This document shows, piece by piece, positions 36,890 through 45,830 of a DNA stretch of 64,000 bases. The notes beneath the pieces are model-generated. The model was not told the origin of the DNA. It worked only from the letters and a program-made list of their open reading frames with translations, and searched no databases. The stretch is from Rhodospirillaceae bacterium (GTDB taxonomy: Bacteria; Pseudomonadota; Alphaproteobacteria; Rhodospirillales; Rhodospirillaceae): contig JAVJSV010000011.1 of the NCBI GenBank assembly GCA_040219235.1, positions 372,001 through 436,000 on the forward strand, in the 5' to 3' direction. How positions within the stretch are numbered: the stretch's first letter is position 1; each line of letters begins with the position of its first letter. A program made the position numbers and the translations under genes.

Positions 36890-37597
36890 TCAAAAGCTAT
36901 GCGGTTCTGAGGTTTGGTGCGTTGTAACCGCTGTGCTTGCGCTCTCCCAATCGGTCGCCGAAGTGTCTGCGTAATCCAGAAGCGCTTCCAAGTCGTCGAT
37001 ACGGAAAAAATGCCGATCAACGCTAGAGATCACGCCTTGGCGCTTAAGTGCGGAAAATGATCTGCTGACGGTTTCTAATGCGAGGCCCAGGTATCCGCCC
37101 ATATCGGTCTGAGGCATCGGCAAATACACTTCTCGATTGACTTGCTCGCGATTAGGAGCTTTGCGTGACATCGCAACAATAAAAGATGCAACCTTTTCCA
37201 AAGGCCGCTTGCACCCCAACAATGTCATTTGGTCATGGGCGGCAGCGAGTTCATCTGAAGCAAGCTGAACCAAGTTTTCACCAAGGGCATCCTCCTGCAT
37301 CATGCGCCGCAGGACGTCGGTCTTCTTGTTAAAGCGTATTTTTGTCGGAGTTACAGTGACAGCAGAGTAGGAATACGTTTTACCAGCCGTGAGGCCGATG
37401 ACGTCACCTGTAAAAAAGAACCCAATAATTTGCTGGCGCCCGTCGCTTAGACACCGCATCAGTTTTACACAACCGGTCATCACTTCATAAATCCCAGTTG
37501 CGGCATCGCCTTGCGCAAAAACTTGCTGCTTTGGGCCGTACTTCTTTGATGACGTGTCTGTCTTGGATTGGGCGTAAGCCCCTGTCTGCGTTTTCAT
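36890..37597 (-). CDS. Crp/Fnr-family transcription regulator (FixK/FNR-like, no Fe-S cysteines)
   Basis: A 235-residue regulator. The N-terminal cyclic-nucleotide-binding fold (about residues 15-135) contains VFAQGDAATGIYEVMTGCVKL and GRQQIIGFFFTGDVIG. The C-terminal winged helix (about 150-225) contains LPMPQTDMGGYLGLALETVSRSFSALKRQGVI. The recognition-helix residues E-x-x-S-R are those that read TTGA half sites in FNR and FixK. The N-terminal cysteine cluster of oxygen-sensing FNR is absent, so control would be at expression or by another signal, as for FixK. The start at 37597 (MKTQTGAY) is preferred over an upstream codon lacking support. It is the obvious candidate to bind the seven boxes in this island. 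Confidence 0.9.
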   Translation of the reverse strand: MKTQTGAYAQSKTDTSSKKYGPKQQVFAQGDAATGIYEVMTGCVKLMRCLSDGRQQIIGFFFTGDVIGLTAGKTYSYSAVTVTPTKIRFNKKTDVLRRMMQEDALGENLVQLASDELAAAHDQMTLLGCKRPLEKVASFIVAMSRKAPNREQVNREVYLPMPQTDMGGYLGLALETVSRSFSALKRQGVISSVDRHFFRIDDLEALLDYADTSATDWESASTAVTTHQTSEPHSF

Positions 37598-37806
37598 GAG
37601 TGCGCCCCTTATTTTTATAGTTCCTAGAGAGTTATGGCACTGCGCCATCTTGAACCAAAAACACTAGACCTCATTTGCAACACCAAGATGGCTGAGGCGT
37701 GATGTTTTGTGACAAAATGAAAACGACTAAAAGGAGTCGTTAACCCAGCTCTACTTCTGGTAGTGTGGTATTTCTTAGTCGAAACCTTAAGGTTGTGGGG
37801 TCCGTG

Positions 37807-38541
37807 ATGGGGCGCGTTGGCGGAAGTATTGTTGTTGCGGACGACGACGCCAGGATTCGCAAAGTCTTGGACCATTACCTGTCCAAAGAAGGGTTTACCG
37901 TCATTCAAGCCAACAGCGGCAAAGATCTCAGGACCGTAATGACCGAACGAGAGGTCGATCTGGTGCTGCTCGACCTTGACCTTGGCGACGAAGATGGCCT
38001 GATGATATCCAAAGAACTGTCGCAACGTGACAATTTGGGTGTGATCATCATCACTGGAAAAGGCGACGTGGTCGACCGTGTTGTGGGCCTAGAGATGGGC
38101 GCTGACGATTACCTGCCAAAGCCCTTTAATCTGAGAGAACTCTTGGCGCGCGTAAAAAGTGTTCTGCGTAGAACACAGAACCCCGCAGCTGATGCCGGAA
38201 AAAAAGATACGGAGCTTCCTAAAGTTGTTTCCATAAGGTTCGGTGATTGGATACTGGACCCGGAATCGCGGCAACTTATGAAGACTGATGGTTCAGAGGT
38301 TGATTTAACAAGCGCGGAGTTCTCCCTGCTACATGCGCTTGCACAGAAGCCAAATCGCGTTATGACGCGAGACCAGCTGCTTGATCACACCACAGGTCGG
38401 AAATGGACACCTTATGATCGCAGCATAGATACGTTGGTTGGACGACTGCGCAGTAAGATAGAGCCAACCAAGGGTAAGACGACTTACATCAAGTCTGTCC
38501 GAGGCGTGGGATATGTTCTGTCGGTCTCTGATGGAAAGTAG
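37807..38541 (+). CDS. OmpR/PhoB-family response regulator
   Basis: A 244-residue two-component regulator. The receiver domain (about residues 5-120) has IVVADDDARIRKVL (acidic pocket), LVLLDLDLGDEDG (phospho-Asp) and the conserved Lys in DDYLPKPFNLREL. The C-terminal OmpR-type winged helix (about 145-240) has LTSAEFSLLHALAQKPNRVMTRDQLL and VGRLRSKIEP, ending VRGVGYVL. The ATG at 37807 is chosen since upstream residues are not part of the domain. No transmitter kinase follows; the hybrid kinase gene is convergent 64 bp downstream. The pairing is plausible but unproven. Confidence 0.9.
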   Translation: MGRVGGSIVVADDDARIRKVLDHYLSKEGFTVIQANSGKDLRTVMTEREVDLVLLDLDLGDEDGLMISKELSQRDNLGVIIITGKGDVVDRVVGLEMGADDYLPKPFNLRELLARVKSVLRRTQNPAADAGKKDTELPKVVSIRFGDWILDPESRQLMKTDGSEVDLTSAEFSLLHALAQKPNRVMTRDQLLDHTTGRKWTPYDRSIDTLVGRLRSKIEPTKGKTTYIKSVRGVGYVLSVSDGK

Positions 38542-38604
38542 GTGATGGTAGTGCGGTTACACAATTTGGATTGCTGGCGAGCTCAGTAGTTGGTTTTTGA
38601 ATGA

Positions 38605-40533
38605 CTAGCTTTCTAAAGCCGTGTGCAAGGCGTCAGCCAGATCGCGTTTTGAATATGGTTTCTGTAGGAGCGGTATTTCCCCAGTCGCAAGCTCTGCCGA
38701 TTTGATTGCGTCTTCAGTGAACCCAGACGTGAACAGAATTTTGCCCGTATATCCAAGTTCCAGCAGCTGGTTGGCCAGTTCTGGCCCGGATTTTCCCTTT
38801 GGCATAAGCACGTCGGTAAAGACCAGGTCGATAGCCTGACCCGAGTTGAAAACCTCAAGCGCGTTTTCACCAGAGGACGCTTCAATAACGCTATAGCCCA
38901 GCGACTCTATTTGGTGTGCGGCAATGCGCCGGACGCGGGCGTTATCATCAACCACAAGAACGGTTCCCGTGCCAGAATTCATAGGAACAGTCTGCGCTGG
39001 TGGCGAGGTGTCTTCCTGGTGCCTTTCCGTAACGGGCAAATACAGAGTGACGACCGTGCCGAAGTCAGGCTCGCTGTAGATTACAATATGCCCGCCAGAT
39101 TGCTTGACGAAACCATAGACCGTGCTCAATCCGAGGCCCGTGCCGTCTTCTTTTAACTTTGTTGTGAAGAATGGTTCAAATGCCCGGTCGACTATTTCTG
39201 GGGTCATGCCATGACCCGTATCTGAGACTCTCACTCTAACATATTTTCCAGGTGAGACATCCCCAAGGGTTGCGATGTAGTTAGAATCCAGGTCGGCATC
39301 ATCGGTTTCGATCATCAATTGGCCGCCATCCGGCATGGCGTCCCGCGCATTAACGGCCAGGTTGAGAACAGCATTCTCGAATTCAACAGCATCAATCGTC
39401 ACCAAACCGATGTCCGGCTTGAGACGAAACTCGACGCCGATGTTCCCGCCCAACGTGCGGCGTATAATGGTCTGTATGTCCCGTAGCAAAGCATTGAGGC
39501 TAAGCGTTGTTGGTTCCAGGGGCTGGTGCCTGGCAAACGCGAGCAGCCGTCGAGTAAGGTCCGCGCCCATCTGGGTTGCATCTAAAGCTTCCTTTAAGAA
39601 TTCTCGCGCCGTGCTGTTTTCTGGGGTCTCATCCTCTATAATTTCAAGGCTACCCATAATGGCGGCCAGAATATTATTGAAGTCATGCGCAACGCCGCCG
39701 GTTAATTGGCCAAGCGTTTCCATCTTTTTAACCTGACGGAGTTGTGCGTGTAAGGCGTTACGTTCTGTGATATCAATCAGGATTGCCGCAATCAATTTTG
39801 GTCTTGATCCATTAACATCTTGCATATGGACTTCGACATCATACGTGGAGCCGTCCTTGCGTTTATGGATGGTTTCAAAGACGATAGATTTTTCTGTGCC
39901 TTGCGTAATCGGTTTAATCAATTGCCGGAAAGCGTGTTCTGTATACTCGGGCTTAATGTGAAGAGGACTCATTGAGATCAGCTCTTTAATGGAATACCCG
40001 AGGTTCTCTCTGGCCCCCTTATTGACGTCGACGAAGAGCAGCGTATTTGCGTCGAATACATAAATTTCGTTTAGGGATTGCTCGACGATGCGGCCGAGCA
40101 GGTCTCTGCGTGTTTCAGCCTCCTTGCGCTTGGTTATGTCGTGAATAATGCCACTGAAAATTGGCCGGCCATTTGCCTCAGATTCCCCCACCGACAACCG
40201 CATAGGAAAGATGGTCCCGTCTTTTTTCTGTCCGGATAACTCACGGCCAATGCCAATAACCCTAGGCGTCCCAGATTTAAGGTAATGTTTTATGTAAGAA
40301 TCATGCTGGCTGCGATGTGGCTCTGGCATAAGGATGCTGACATTCTCACCGACAAGTTCGTCCGTCGCATAACCGAACAGCTGCTCCGTTGCCCTGTTGG
40401 CGGCTTCAATTAATCCGTTTTTATCAATCGAGATGATGGCATCCGTTGTCGCTTCGATAGCCGCCTGCGCGCGCGCTAAGGACTCCTGAAGGAATGTGTT
40501 GGAATGGTGTGGATGCGTTTCGATTTCTGCCAT
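38605..40533 (-). CDS. PAS-PAS hybrid histidine kinase with C-terminal receiver
   Basis: A 642-residue soluble kinase without membrane helices. PAS1 is at about residues 15-135 (DAIISIDKNGLIEAANRATEQLFGY; region with HDITKRKEAE at its end) and PAS2 at about 140-260 (EIYVFDANTLLFVDVNKGARENL). The HisKA box is GQLTGGVAHDFNNILAAIMG (phospho-His about 281), followed by HATPase (NLAVNARDAMPDGG; DTGHGMTPEI; GTGLGLSTVYG). A C-terminal receiver (about 515-640) carries VLVVDDNARVRR and VFTDVLMPKGKSGPEL. The FixL-like combination of PAS plus kinase suggests sensing of a cytoplasmic cue such as redox state or oxygen. No haem-ligand assignment is made. Confidence 0.9.
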   Translation of the reverse strand: MAEIETHPHHSNTFLQESLARAQAAIEATTDAIISIDKNGLIEAANRATEQLFGYATDELVGENVSILMPEPHRSQHDSYIKHYLKSGTPRVIGIGRELSGQKKDGTIFPMRLSVGESEANGRPIFSGIIHDITKRKEAETRRDLLGRIVEQSLNEIYVFDANTLLFVDVNKGARENLGYSIKELISMSPLHIKPEYTEHAFRQLIKPITQGTEKSIVFETIHKRKDGSTYDVEVHMQDVNGSRPKLIAAILIDITERNALHAQLRQVKKMETLGQLTGGVAHDFNNILAAIMGSLEIIEDETPENSTAREFLKEALDATQMGADLTRRLLAFARHQPLEPTTLSLNALLRDIQTIIRRTLGGNIGVEFRLKPDIGLVTIDAVEFENAVLNLAVNARDAMPDGGQLMIETDDADLDSNYIATLGDVSPGKYVRVRVSDTGHGMTPEIVDRAFEPFFTTKLKEDGTGLGLSTVYGFVKQSGGHIVIYSEPDFGTVVTLYLPVTERHQEDTSPPAQTVPMNSGTGTVLVVDDNARVRRIAAHQIESLGYSVIEASSGENALEVFNSGQAIDLVFTDVLMPKGKSGPELANQLLELGYTGKILFTSGFTEDAIKSAELATGEIPLLQKPYSKRDLADALHTALES

Positions 40534-40596
40534 GATTGGGCTTTCAATAATGCTCTCTGCGTACTTTATGCCGAGCGCTTGCCGAGGTCCAATGGA

Positions 40597-41118
40597 TCAG
40601 GTGCCAGTACCCTCGACAGAAAACCTGTTTGGTACAGCTGAAAATTCGCGTTTATCCAAGTCAATGTGGCCAGTTTGGGTCGTGCTGCACGGGAGTAAGT
40701 ATTGCACTTGAGGTGCGTTGATCTCAGCGTGCAGGGTTTTGTAGAGGATGGTCAGGTGAACGTGCTTGCCAACCATACGCACCTCTTCTATGGCCCGATT
40801 CAGCTCATTGTCTTGAGAGGCAAGTATAAATTCATTGCAATACTCTAACTTCTGCTTTTCAAGGTCGATGCATTGCAGCACTGCTGACCGCCATGACCGG
40901 CTAAGCTTGAAGCTGCAATTATATACGTCACGCGCACCACTTAGCCCTCGGTGCCAAAGCATCTGTAGAAGCTCTTTGGTTTGTAGGTGCTGAGAGTTTG
41001 AGAGCTTCCCCAGCGGGTATATGAAACCGAAGTCTTCCACGAGCCGGTGGTATGCATCTCTGACTACGAGAGCGTTCTCTACTACTTGGTCCAGTCTTTG
41101 ACTATCACGGGCCTTCAT
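40597..41118 (-). CDS. Divergent ferritin-like helical protein (paralog 1)
   Basis: A 173-residue all-helical protein homologous to the one at 45023-45556: shared VENAL..RDAYHRL, FG...PLGKL, SQ.....LLQ.LW, CIDLEKQKL-C and a C-terminal REFS motif. Both resemble the island's third, canonical ferritin-like protein (48488-48910) in the order AxYRxxxExFGxxxPxxxL, xxHxxxLxxLFxxxG. In this copy the ExxH pair of the diiron site reads NSQHLQ, so metal ligands look lost. The start at 41118 (MKARDSQRL) matches the paralog's length; codons at 41181/41187 are alternatives. The FNR-type box at 41200 lies upstream but is better placed for hsp20. Confidence 0.7.
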   Translation of the reverse strand: MKARDSQRLDQVVENALVVRDAYHRLVEDFGFIYPLGKLSNSQHLQTKELLQMLWHRGLSGARDVYNCSFKLSRSWRSAVLQCIDLEKQKLEYCNEFILASQDNELNRAIEEVRMVGKHVHLTILYKTLHAEINAPQVQYLLPCSTTQTGHIDLDKREFSAVPNRFSVEGTGT

Positions 41119-41199
41119 CAGCTTCGCTTCCACAATGTTTTGAGCGCCGTTGTGGCGCGGACTGCAGCAATCTTTTGCCATATCCAATTCGACATTTTC

Positions 41200-41241
41200 T
41201 TGACGGGAATCAACGTGGCGCTGATTGGCCAGCGATAAAGT
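41200..41241 (+). promoter_or_regulatory. FNR/FixK-type box and -10 for hsp20
   Basis: TTGACGGGAATCAA (41200-41213), 22 bases, then TAAAGT (41236-41241). It lies between the divergent ferritin-like gene and hsp20, 80 bp before the hsp20 start measured from the -10. A CGCGG/CCGCG hairpin follows just before the ribosome site. Confidence 0.65.
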
Positions 41242-41320
41242 GTATCATCCAGTTTGGTAGAGCTGGTCATTTATAAAACTATAAAACGCGGACTAACCCG
41301 CGGTTGGCTAGGAGGAAATG

Positions 41321-41821
41321 ATGACAGATATACAAAAAATTGAGCCCACTGTTCCTTCACCTTGGCGGCATCCGTTTGCGGCGATGCGCAGTGAAATGAA
41401 CGACCTGATGAATCGATTTGGGGTGGGGCAGTGGGAGGATGAATGGTTTTTCCACAATAGGCCCTTACAAGCTTCTATTCCATCTGTTGACATCATCGAA
41501 ACAGACGATGGTTATCAGATGAAGGCTGAGCTGCCGGGACTAAAAGAGGACGATTTTGATCTGGAGATCAAGAATGGCTGCCTCTGCCTGTCGGGCGAAA
41601 AACGGCAAGAGACATCAAAAGAGAAGAAGGGTGAGACGGGCAAATATCACGTTACTGAGCGGTCCTTTGGCGCGTTTCAAAGGTCTTTCAATCTTCCTGA
41701 GGGGGTCGATCAGTCAAAGGTCAAAGCAACGTTTGAGAATGGCGTTCTGACAGTTGCGATTCCAATTTCCAAAGAGGCTCAAAAAAAGACCATTAAGGTG
41801 CCCGTCAAAAAGGCGACCTAG
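41321..41821 (+). CDS. Small heat-shock protein Hsp20 / alpha-crystallin family
   Basis: A 166-residue ATP-independent chaperone that holds unfolding proteins in a refoldable state. The alpha-crystallin domain (about residues 55-150) has IPSVDIIETDDGYQMKAELPGL and AFQRSFNLPEGVDQSKVKATFENGVLTV, and the C-terminal IxI-type motif is VAIPIS. The ATG at 41321 is preferred to the ATG at 41318 because GGAGG needs about five bases of spacing. Its N-terminus contains PTVPSPWRHPFAAMRSEMNDL, typical of class A/C sHsps. It is followed by a strong intrinsic terminator. Confidence 0.92.
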   Translation: MTDIQKIEPTVPSPWRHPFAAMRSEMNDLMNRFGVGQWEDEWFFHNRPLQASIPSVDIIETDDGYQMKAELPGLKEDDFDLEIKNGCLCLSGEKRQETSKEKKGETGKYHVTERSFGAFQRSFNLPEGVDQSKVKATFENGVLTVAIPISKEAQKKTIKVPVKKAT

Positions 41822-41867
41822 CAGCTCCCCCCTGAGCACGCCAAACATTTGGCCTGTCTCAGTTTGG

Positions 41868-41905
41868 AACGGTCGCGCCAGCCCCTCGCGCGACCGTTTC
41901 TTTTT
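41868..41905 (+). terminator. Intrinsic terminator after hsp20
   Basis: AACGGTCGCG pairs with CGCGACCGTT, followed by TTCTTTTTCC. It is 47 bp after the hsp20 stop. Confidence 0.85.
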
Positions 41906-41906
41906 C

Positions 41907-41948
41907 CTTCAGGTCATAGCTGTGGGTTATAACGGGTATGACCTGAAG
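41907..41948. repeat. Perfect 12-bp inverted repeat upstream of the P-type ATPase gene
   Basis: CTTCAGGTCATA (41907-41918) and TATGACCTGAAG (41937-41948) separated by 18 bases. It directly follows the hsp20 terminator and precedes the ATPase start by about 80 bp. The long loop fits a two-half-site operator better than a terminator. Confidence 0.6.
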
Positions 41949-42030
41949 TTGACTGTGTCGCCTCGTTTTCGGTCAGCGACTTATGAGTTATTTGAAGGAC
42001 GCTCTTACGAGCGAAGCGCATCTGTGATCA

Positions 42031-44706
42031 ATGATTCCCAATAACCCTCATGCACTAGATTTAAACGATCTTCTGGATCGTCTGGGCACCGAGGCGGACA
42101 CGGGATTATCGTCAGCAGAAGCCTCCGAGCGCTATGAATTATACGGGGCTAATGCGCTCGCCAATGTGAAGCGCAAGAGCTCATGGCTTATTTTGGTCGG
42201 GCAACTGAAAAGCTTGCTTACAGCGCTCCTCGCTGCCGCGGCTCTGTTGTCGTTTTTATATGGTGATTTCATAGAGGGTTCGGCGATCGCCGTTGTTATC
42301 ATTGTAAATACAGCGATTGGGTTTTTCTCGGAACTCAATGCAATCAATTCTATCAATGCACTTAGAAAGCTTGGGGTCACGCTGTCCCGAGTGAGACGCA
42401 ATGCGCGCGTAGACTTCGTGCCAGCAGAAGAGTTGGTTCCGGGCGATATCATTTTTCTGGAGGCCGGAGATGTAGTGACAGCGGACATGCGGCTGATTGT
42501 GTCTTCTCAACTTGAGTGCAATGAATCTCTGTTGACCGGTGAGTCAGAACCTGTGTCGAAACAGTGCGCGTGCTTGGCCCCTGATACACCTTTGCACGAA
42601 AGACCAAACATGGTGTTTAAGGGCTCATCCGTCACACGGGGGAACGCGACGGCAGTTGTCGTTGCAACTGGGATGGCGAGCCAGCTTGGGGCCATAGCGA
42701 CGTTGACGCATGAGGCGCATGACGAGCTTACCCCTCTAGAAAAACGTCTGCACCGTCTTTCCTTACAATTGGTTTGGATCGTTCTTGTCATCGCCATCGC
42801 AGTAGCAGCAATTGGCTGGATGGACGGCCGAGATATGGTGCTCATGATAAAGACGGGCATTGCTTTGGCGGTCGCAGCGGTCCCTGAAGGACTTCCCATT
42901 GTGGCGACATTGGCTTTGGCGCGAGGAATGTTGCGCATGGCCAAACGCAATGCGTTGGTGGAAAGGCTCTCTGCTGTTGAAGGATTGGGGGCGGTAACAG
43001 TCCTGTTCACTGATAAAACAGGCACCCTCACTATGAATAACATGACAGCCAGTGATCTGTTCATCGGCGAGAACCGTTTTTCGTTGGAAGGTGGAGGTGT
43101 GCCCAAATTCGGCGTTCATAGTGACGCTGTTCAGCGTGTGATGCGGGCCTGTTCATTGTGTTCAAGCATTGAGCTGGCAAAAACTGGACGGACTCCGGCG
43201 ATTGGAGATCCGACGGAAATTGCGTTGTTTGACTCTGTTAATCAGGCTGGCTTCTCGGTAAATGCCTTTCGATCTCAATATCCTAGACTCAAAGAGGATG
43301 CGTTTGATCCCGAACGAAGGATGATGGCGACTTATCATCGTTCGGATGAAGGCGTTCTTGTAGCCGTTAAGGGGGCCCCGGAATCTGTCCTGTCTCACTG
43401 CACATCTGTGTGCGGCAAAGACGGGGCTACATTATTGTCCAAAACGGCGGAGAAGGTGATTTACGATGCGATAGATGCCGCTGCCTTGCAAGGTTTGCGC
43501 GTTCTGGCTTTGGCAGACCGTATGGTTTCTGGTGAGGATGAGGCACCGTATCAAGATCTCACTTTCTTAGGGCTTGTTGCGATGAGAGATCCTCCCCGCC
43601 CTGATGTTCAAAAAGCTATCAGGGCCGCGCGCAAAGCTGGAATCAAAGTGATCATGTTAACGGGTGACAACCCGGTCACAGGCTCAGCCATTGCTCAAGC
43701 TGTTGGTCTTACTGACACGCGTGAGAACGCGATTCTGGGAACAGGCATTGCGCCACAGGAAACACTGACAGAAAATCAACGGGAAAATCTTCTATGCGCT
43801 CGCGTTTTTGCGCGAGTCGACCCCAAACAAAAGCTTGAGCTTATCAGTTTGCATCAAGCTGCTGGCGAAATTGTAGCCATGACGGGTGATGGTGTGAATG
43901 ATGCGCCTGCCCTGAAGAAAGCAGATGTTGGTGTCGCCATGGGTTTAAGGGGAACACAAGTGGCAAAGGAGGCTGCAGACATTGTCTTGCTTGACGATGC
44001 TTTTGCGACCATCGTTGCAGCGATTCGAGAAGGTCGCGTTATTTACTCGAACATTAGAAAATTTGTGATTTATCTGTTGTCTTGTAATCTGAGTGAAGTG
44101 CTCATTGTTGCGATCGGTATTGCGTTTGGGATGCCGCTGCCACTTCTCCCCCTCCAGATACTCTTTCTAAATCTAGTGACTGATGTGTTTCCAGCTTTAG
44201 CTTTAGGAGCGGGTGAGGGAGATTCTCGTGTTTTGGAACGTCCGCCGAGAGATCCCAAAAAAGAAATGTTAACCAAAGGGCATTGGGTTGTCATTGCGGT
44301 TTACGGCTTGATAATCACCGCGTCAGTTCTAGCGGCTTTTTTGTGGGCTTTGCGCCAACCTGAGGTGAGTGAGGGCCAGGCCAGGACGATCGCCTTCTTA
44401 ACCCTGGCTTACGCACAACTCTGGCACGTCTTTAATATGAGAGGGCGCATCAGCAATCCGATCATTAATCCAGTTACCTGCAACCCATATGTTTGGGGCG
44501 CGATCAGTTTGTGTATTCTATTAATCATGGGTGCGGTTTACATCCCTGTTTTCGCTGTGCCATTGCAACTCAGTCCTCCAGGTTATGTTGGTTGGGTCGT
44601 CACTCTTGTCGCTAGTGTAGTGCCTTTACTGCTCGGGCAAATTTTAAAAGAAGTCGATCGGATTGTCCTCGGATCAGTTGCTCGGCAACACAATCTATTG
44701 CGCTAA
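42031..44706 (+). CDS. P-type ATPase, calcium/cation type (P2A-like)
   Basis: An 891-residue ion-transporting ATPase with the N-terminal cation ATPase domain, ten helices and full catalytic set: TGES actuator motif (SLLTGESEPVSK), TM4 motif AVPEGLPIVATLALARGM with PEGL, phosphorylation site FTDKTGTLTMNN, KGAPE nucleotide site and hinge MTGDGVNDAPALKKADVG. TM5-6 segments NLVTDVFPALALG resemble P2A calcium pumps (the PMR1/SERCA-like LNxxTD...). Transport of Ca2+ (or Mn2+) out of the cytoplasm is likely; Na+/K+ types cannot be excluded. Such pumps recur beside Usp and Hsp20 genes in oxygen-limited stress clusters. No strong ribosome site precedes the ATG. Confidence 0.88.
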   Translation: MIPNNPHALDLNDLLDRLGTEADTGLSSAEASERYELYGANALANVKRKSSWLILVGQLKSLLTALLAAAALLSFLYGDFIEGSAIAVVIIVNTAIGFFSELNAINSINALRKLGVTLSRVRRNARVDFVPAEELVPGDIIFLEAGDVVTADMRLIVSSQLECNESLLTGESEPVSKQCACLAPDTPLHERPNMVFKGSSVTRGNATAVVVATGMASQLGAIATLTHEAHDELTPLEKRLHRLSLQLVWIVLVIAIAVAAIGWMDGRDMVLMIKTGIALAVAAVPEGLPIVATLALARGMLRMAKRNALVERLSAVEGLGAVTVLFTDKTGTLTMNNMTASDLFIGENRFSLEGGGVPKFGVHSDAVQRVMRACSLCSSIELAKTGRTPAIGDPTEIALFDSVNQAGFSVNAFRSQYPRLKEDAFDPERRMMATYHRSDEGVLVAVKGAPESVLSHCTSVCGKDGATLLSKTAEKVIYDAIDAAALQGLRVLALADRMVSGEDEAPYQDLTFLGLVAMRDPPRPDVQKAIRAARKAGIKVIMLTGDNPVTGSAIAQAVGLTDTRENAILGTGIAPQETLTENQRENLLCARVFARVDPKQKLELISLHQAAGEIVAMTGDGVNDAPALKKADVGVAMGLRGTQVAKEAADIVLLDDAFATIVAAIREGRVIYSNIRKFVIYLLSCNLSEVLIVAIGIAFGMPLPLLPLQILFLNLVTDVFPALALGAGEGDSRVLERPPRDPKKEMLTKGHWVVIAVYGLIITASVLAAFLWALRQPEVSEGQARTIAFLTLAYAQLWHVFNMRGRISNPIINPVTCNPYVWGAISLCILLIMGAVYIPVFAVPLQLSPPGYVGWVVTLVASVVPLLLGQILKEVDRIVLGSVARQHNLLR

Positions 44707-45022
44707 TCGTGTCTTTTGATAACGACGCTAGAGTCCTGCCGCTTGGTGGTTCTGCCCGCGCCAATGTTTCAACCGCATAGAATAGTTCATGAATCTTATA
44801 AACTCGGAACATACCCGCCCATCGTATCGCGGTATCTTGTTCTAGACCAATCCAGAATGCTTGTCGCTAGTGCTCCAGACTAAGAAACGAACGCTACCTT
44901 TCCAGATGAGATCGAGCCATGAACGGCAACACACTGTGGGCGAAAAAGGGCGTCGAAATTTCTAATTGTCATAGTGGTTCGTGGTTAAACCCAACTTGTT
45001 CAAAGTTGAGTCGCCCAAAATT
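44707..45022. other. Intergenic region without a supported gene
   Basis: 316 bp between the 3' ends of the ATPase gene and the second divergent ferritin-like gene. It contains a CAACTT/AAGTTG hairpin at 44992-45008, which could end minus-strand transcripts. No open frame with coding character is seen. Confidence 0.5.
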
Positions 45023-45556
45023 TCAGAAGTTGGCGACTTGACGGATTAGAGATTCTGGAGAGACCGAGAATTCCCGGCGCCTAAGTGTGGCGGTACCCGC
45101 ACGACTGGTGCCCGTGGCCGGAAGGCGATGGCGATCTGTATGGTCTCTGTTTAGGCGCAACTGCCCTGAGAGCAATGGTTCATGAAGGACCTTGGTCGTT
45201 CTCAGGATACTTGATACAACGCGTTGTACTGAGGCGTTTTTGGTTTGGTTTAGGGCTGTTTCACAGAGACGAATATTTTTTTGCTCGAGATCTAAGCAGA
45301 CTGTTATGCCTCGCCTGAGAGTCACGATCGGTTTTGTGAAGTGGAGGAATGTATCGTGTGGAGGGGAATATCCCTGTCCCCAAAACAATTGAAGTAACTT
45401 AAAGACATGTCGTTGCTGTGATTCAGTGAGCTTCGCCAGCGGCGCGACAGGTCCAAAATACTCCATCATTCGATGGTATTCTGCTCGGGTTTGGAATGCA
45501 TTCTCGATCAAAAGTTCTAGCGGGCTGATGACTTCGATCCCATATTTTTCTGCCAT
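45023..45556 (-). CDS. Divergent ferritin-like helical protein (paralog 2)
   Basis: A 177-residue helical protein, clear paralog of 40597-41118 (shared LIENA..RAEYHRM, FGPVAPLAKL, SQQ..., LLQLFW.QG, CLDLEQKNIRLCE, KVLHE, RREFSVSP). Compared with the canonical ferritin-like protein at 48488-48910, the first helix glutamate and the ExxH (here ESQQRH) are only partly kept, so a diiron centre is uncertain. The start at 45556 (MAEKYGIEV) has CTGGAG 9 bases upstream; the ATG at 45577 lacks a ribosome site. An FNR-type box and -10 lie upstream, divergent from phasin. Confidence 0.75.
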   Translation of the reverse strand: MAEKYGIEVISPLELLIENAFQTRAEYHRMMEYFGPVAPLAKLTESQQRHVFKLLQLFWGQGYSPPHDTFLHFTKPIVTLRRGITVCLDLEQKNIRLCETALNQTKNASVQRVVSSILRTTKVLHEPLLSGQLRLNRDHTDRHRLPATGTSRAGTATLRRREFSVSPESLIRQVANF

Positions 45557-45616
45557 TATTTGCCACTCCAGGTTCATGAACAGTCCGCAGCTTCACCCTG
45601 CGATACCAACCCTCTC

Positions 45617-45658
45617 TTTTTAGCAGTTTGGAAAAGACGCACTCTTGATTGCGATCAA
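45617..45658 (-). promoter_or_regulatory. FNR/FixK-type box and -10 for ferritin-like paralog 2
   Basis: TTGATCGCAATCAA on the minus strand (45658-45645), perfectly matching TTGAT-N4-ATCAA; 22 bases; then TAAAAA (45622-45617). Confidence 0.75.
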
Positions 45659-45745
45659 GACGTTTCTTGTTTTGATGCGAATGTTTCGTGACGCTGGGCT
45701 AATCAGATGCTTATCAAATATTCGTCTTCTCAAAAGGCTATAAGT

Positions 45746-45786
45746 TTGATTCCAGTCAATATGGGTGCGGTCCCGTCAGCTTAGGT
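45746..45786 (+). promoter_or_regulatory. FNR/FixK-type box and -10 for phasin-phaC
   Basis: TTGATTCCAGTCAA (45746-45759), 21 bases, then TTAGGT (45781-45786). It is the second box in this intergenic region and points towards the phasin gene, 72 bp from its ATG. Confidence 0.7.
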
Positions 45787-45830
45787 TGAGCCAGTAAATA
45801 TAAATTCAACCCGAGCCATTGGAGGTAATT

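Noticed and set aside
41287-41302. RNA thermometer (ROSE-like) before hsp20
   Set aside because: The CGCGG/CCGCG hairpin does not pair with the GGAGG ribosome site, and the leader lacks the ROSE UUGCU-type motif.
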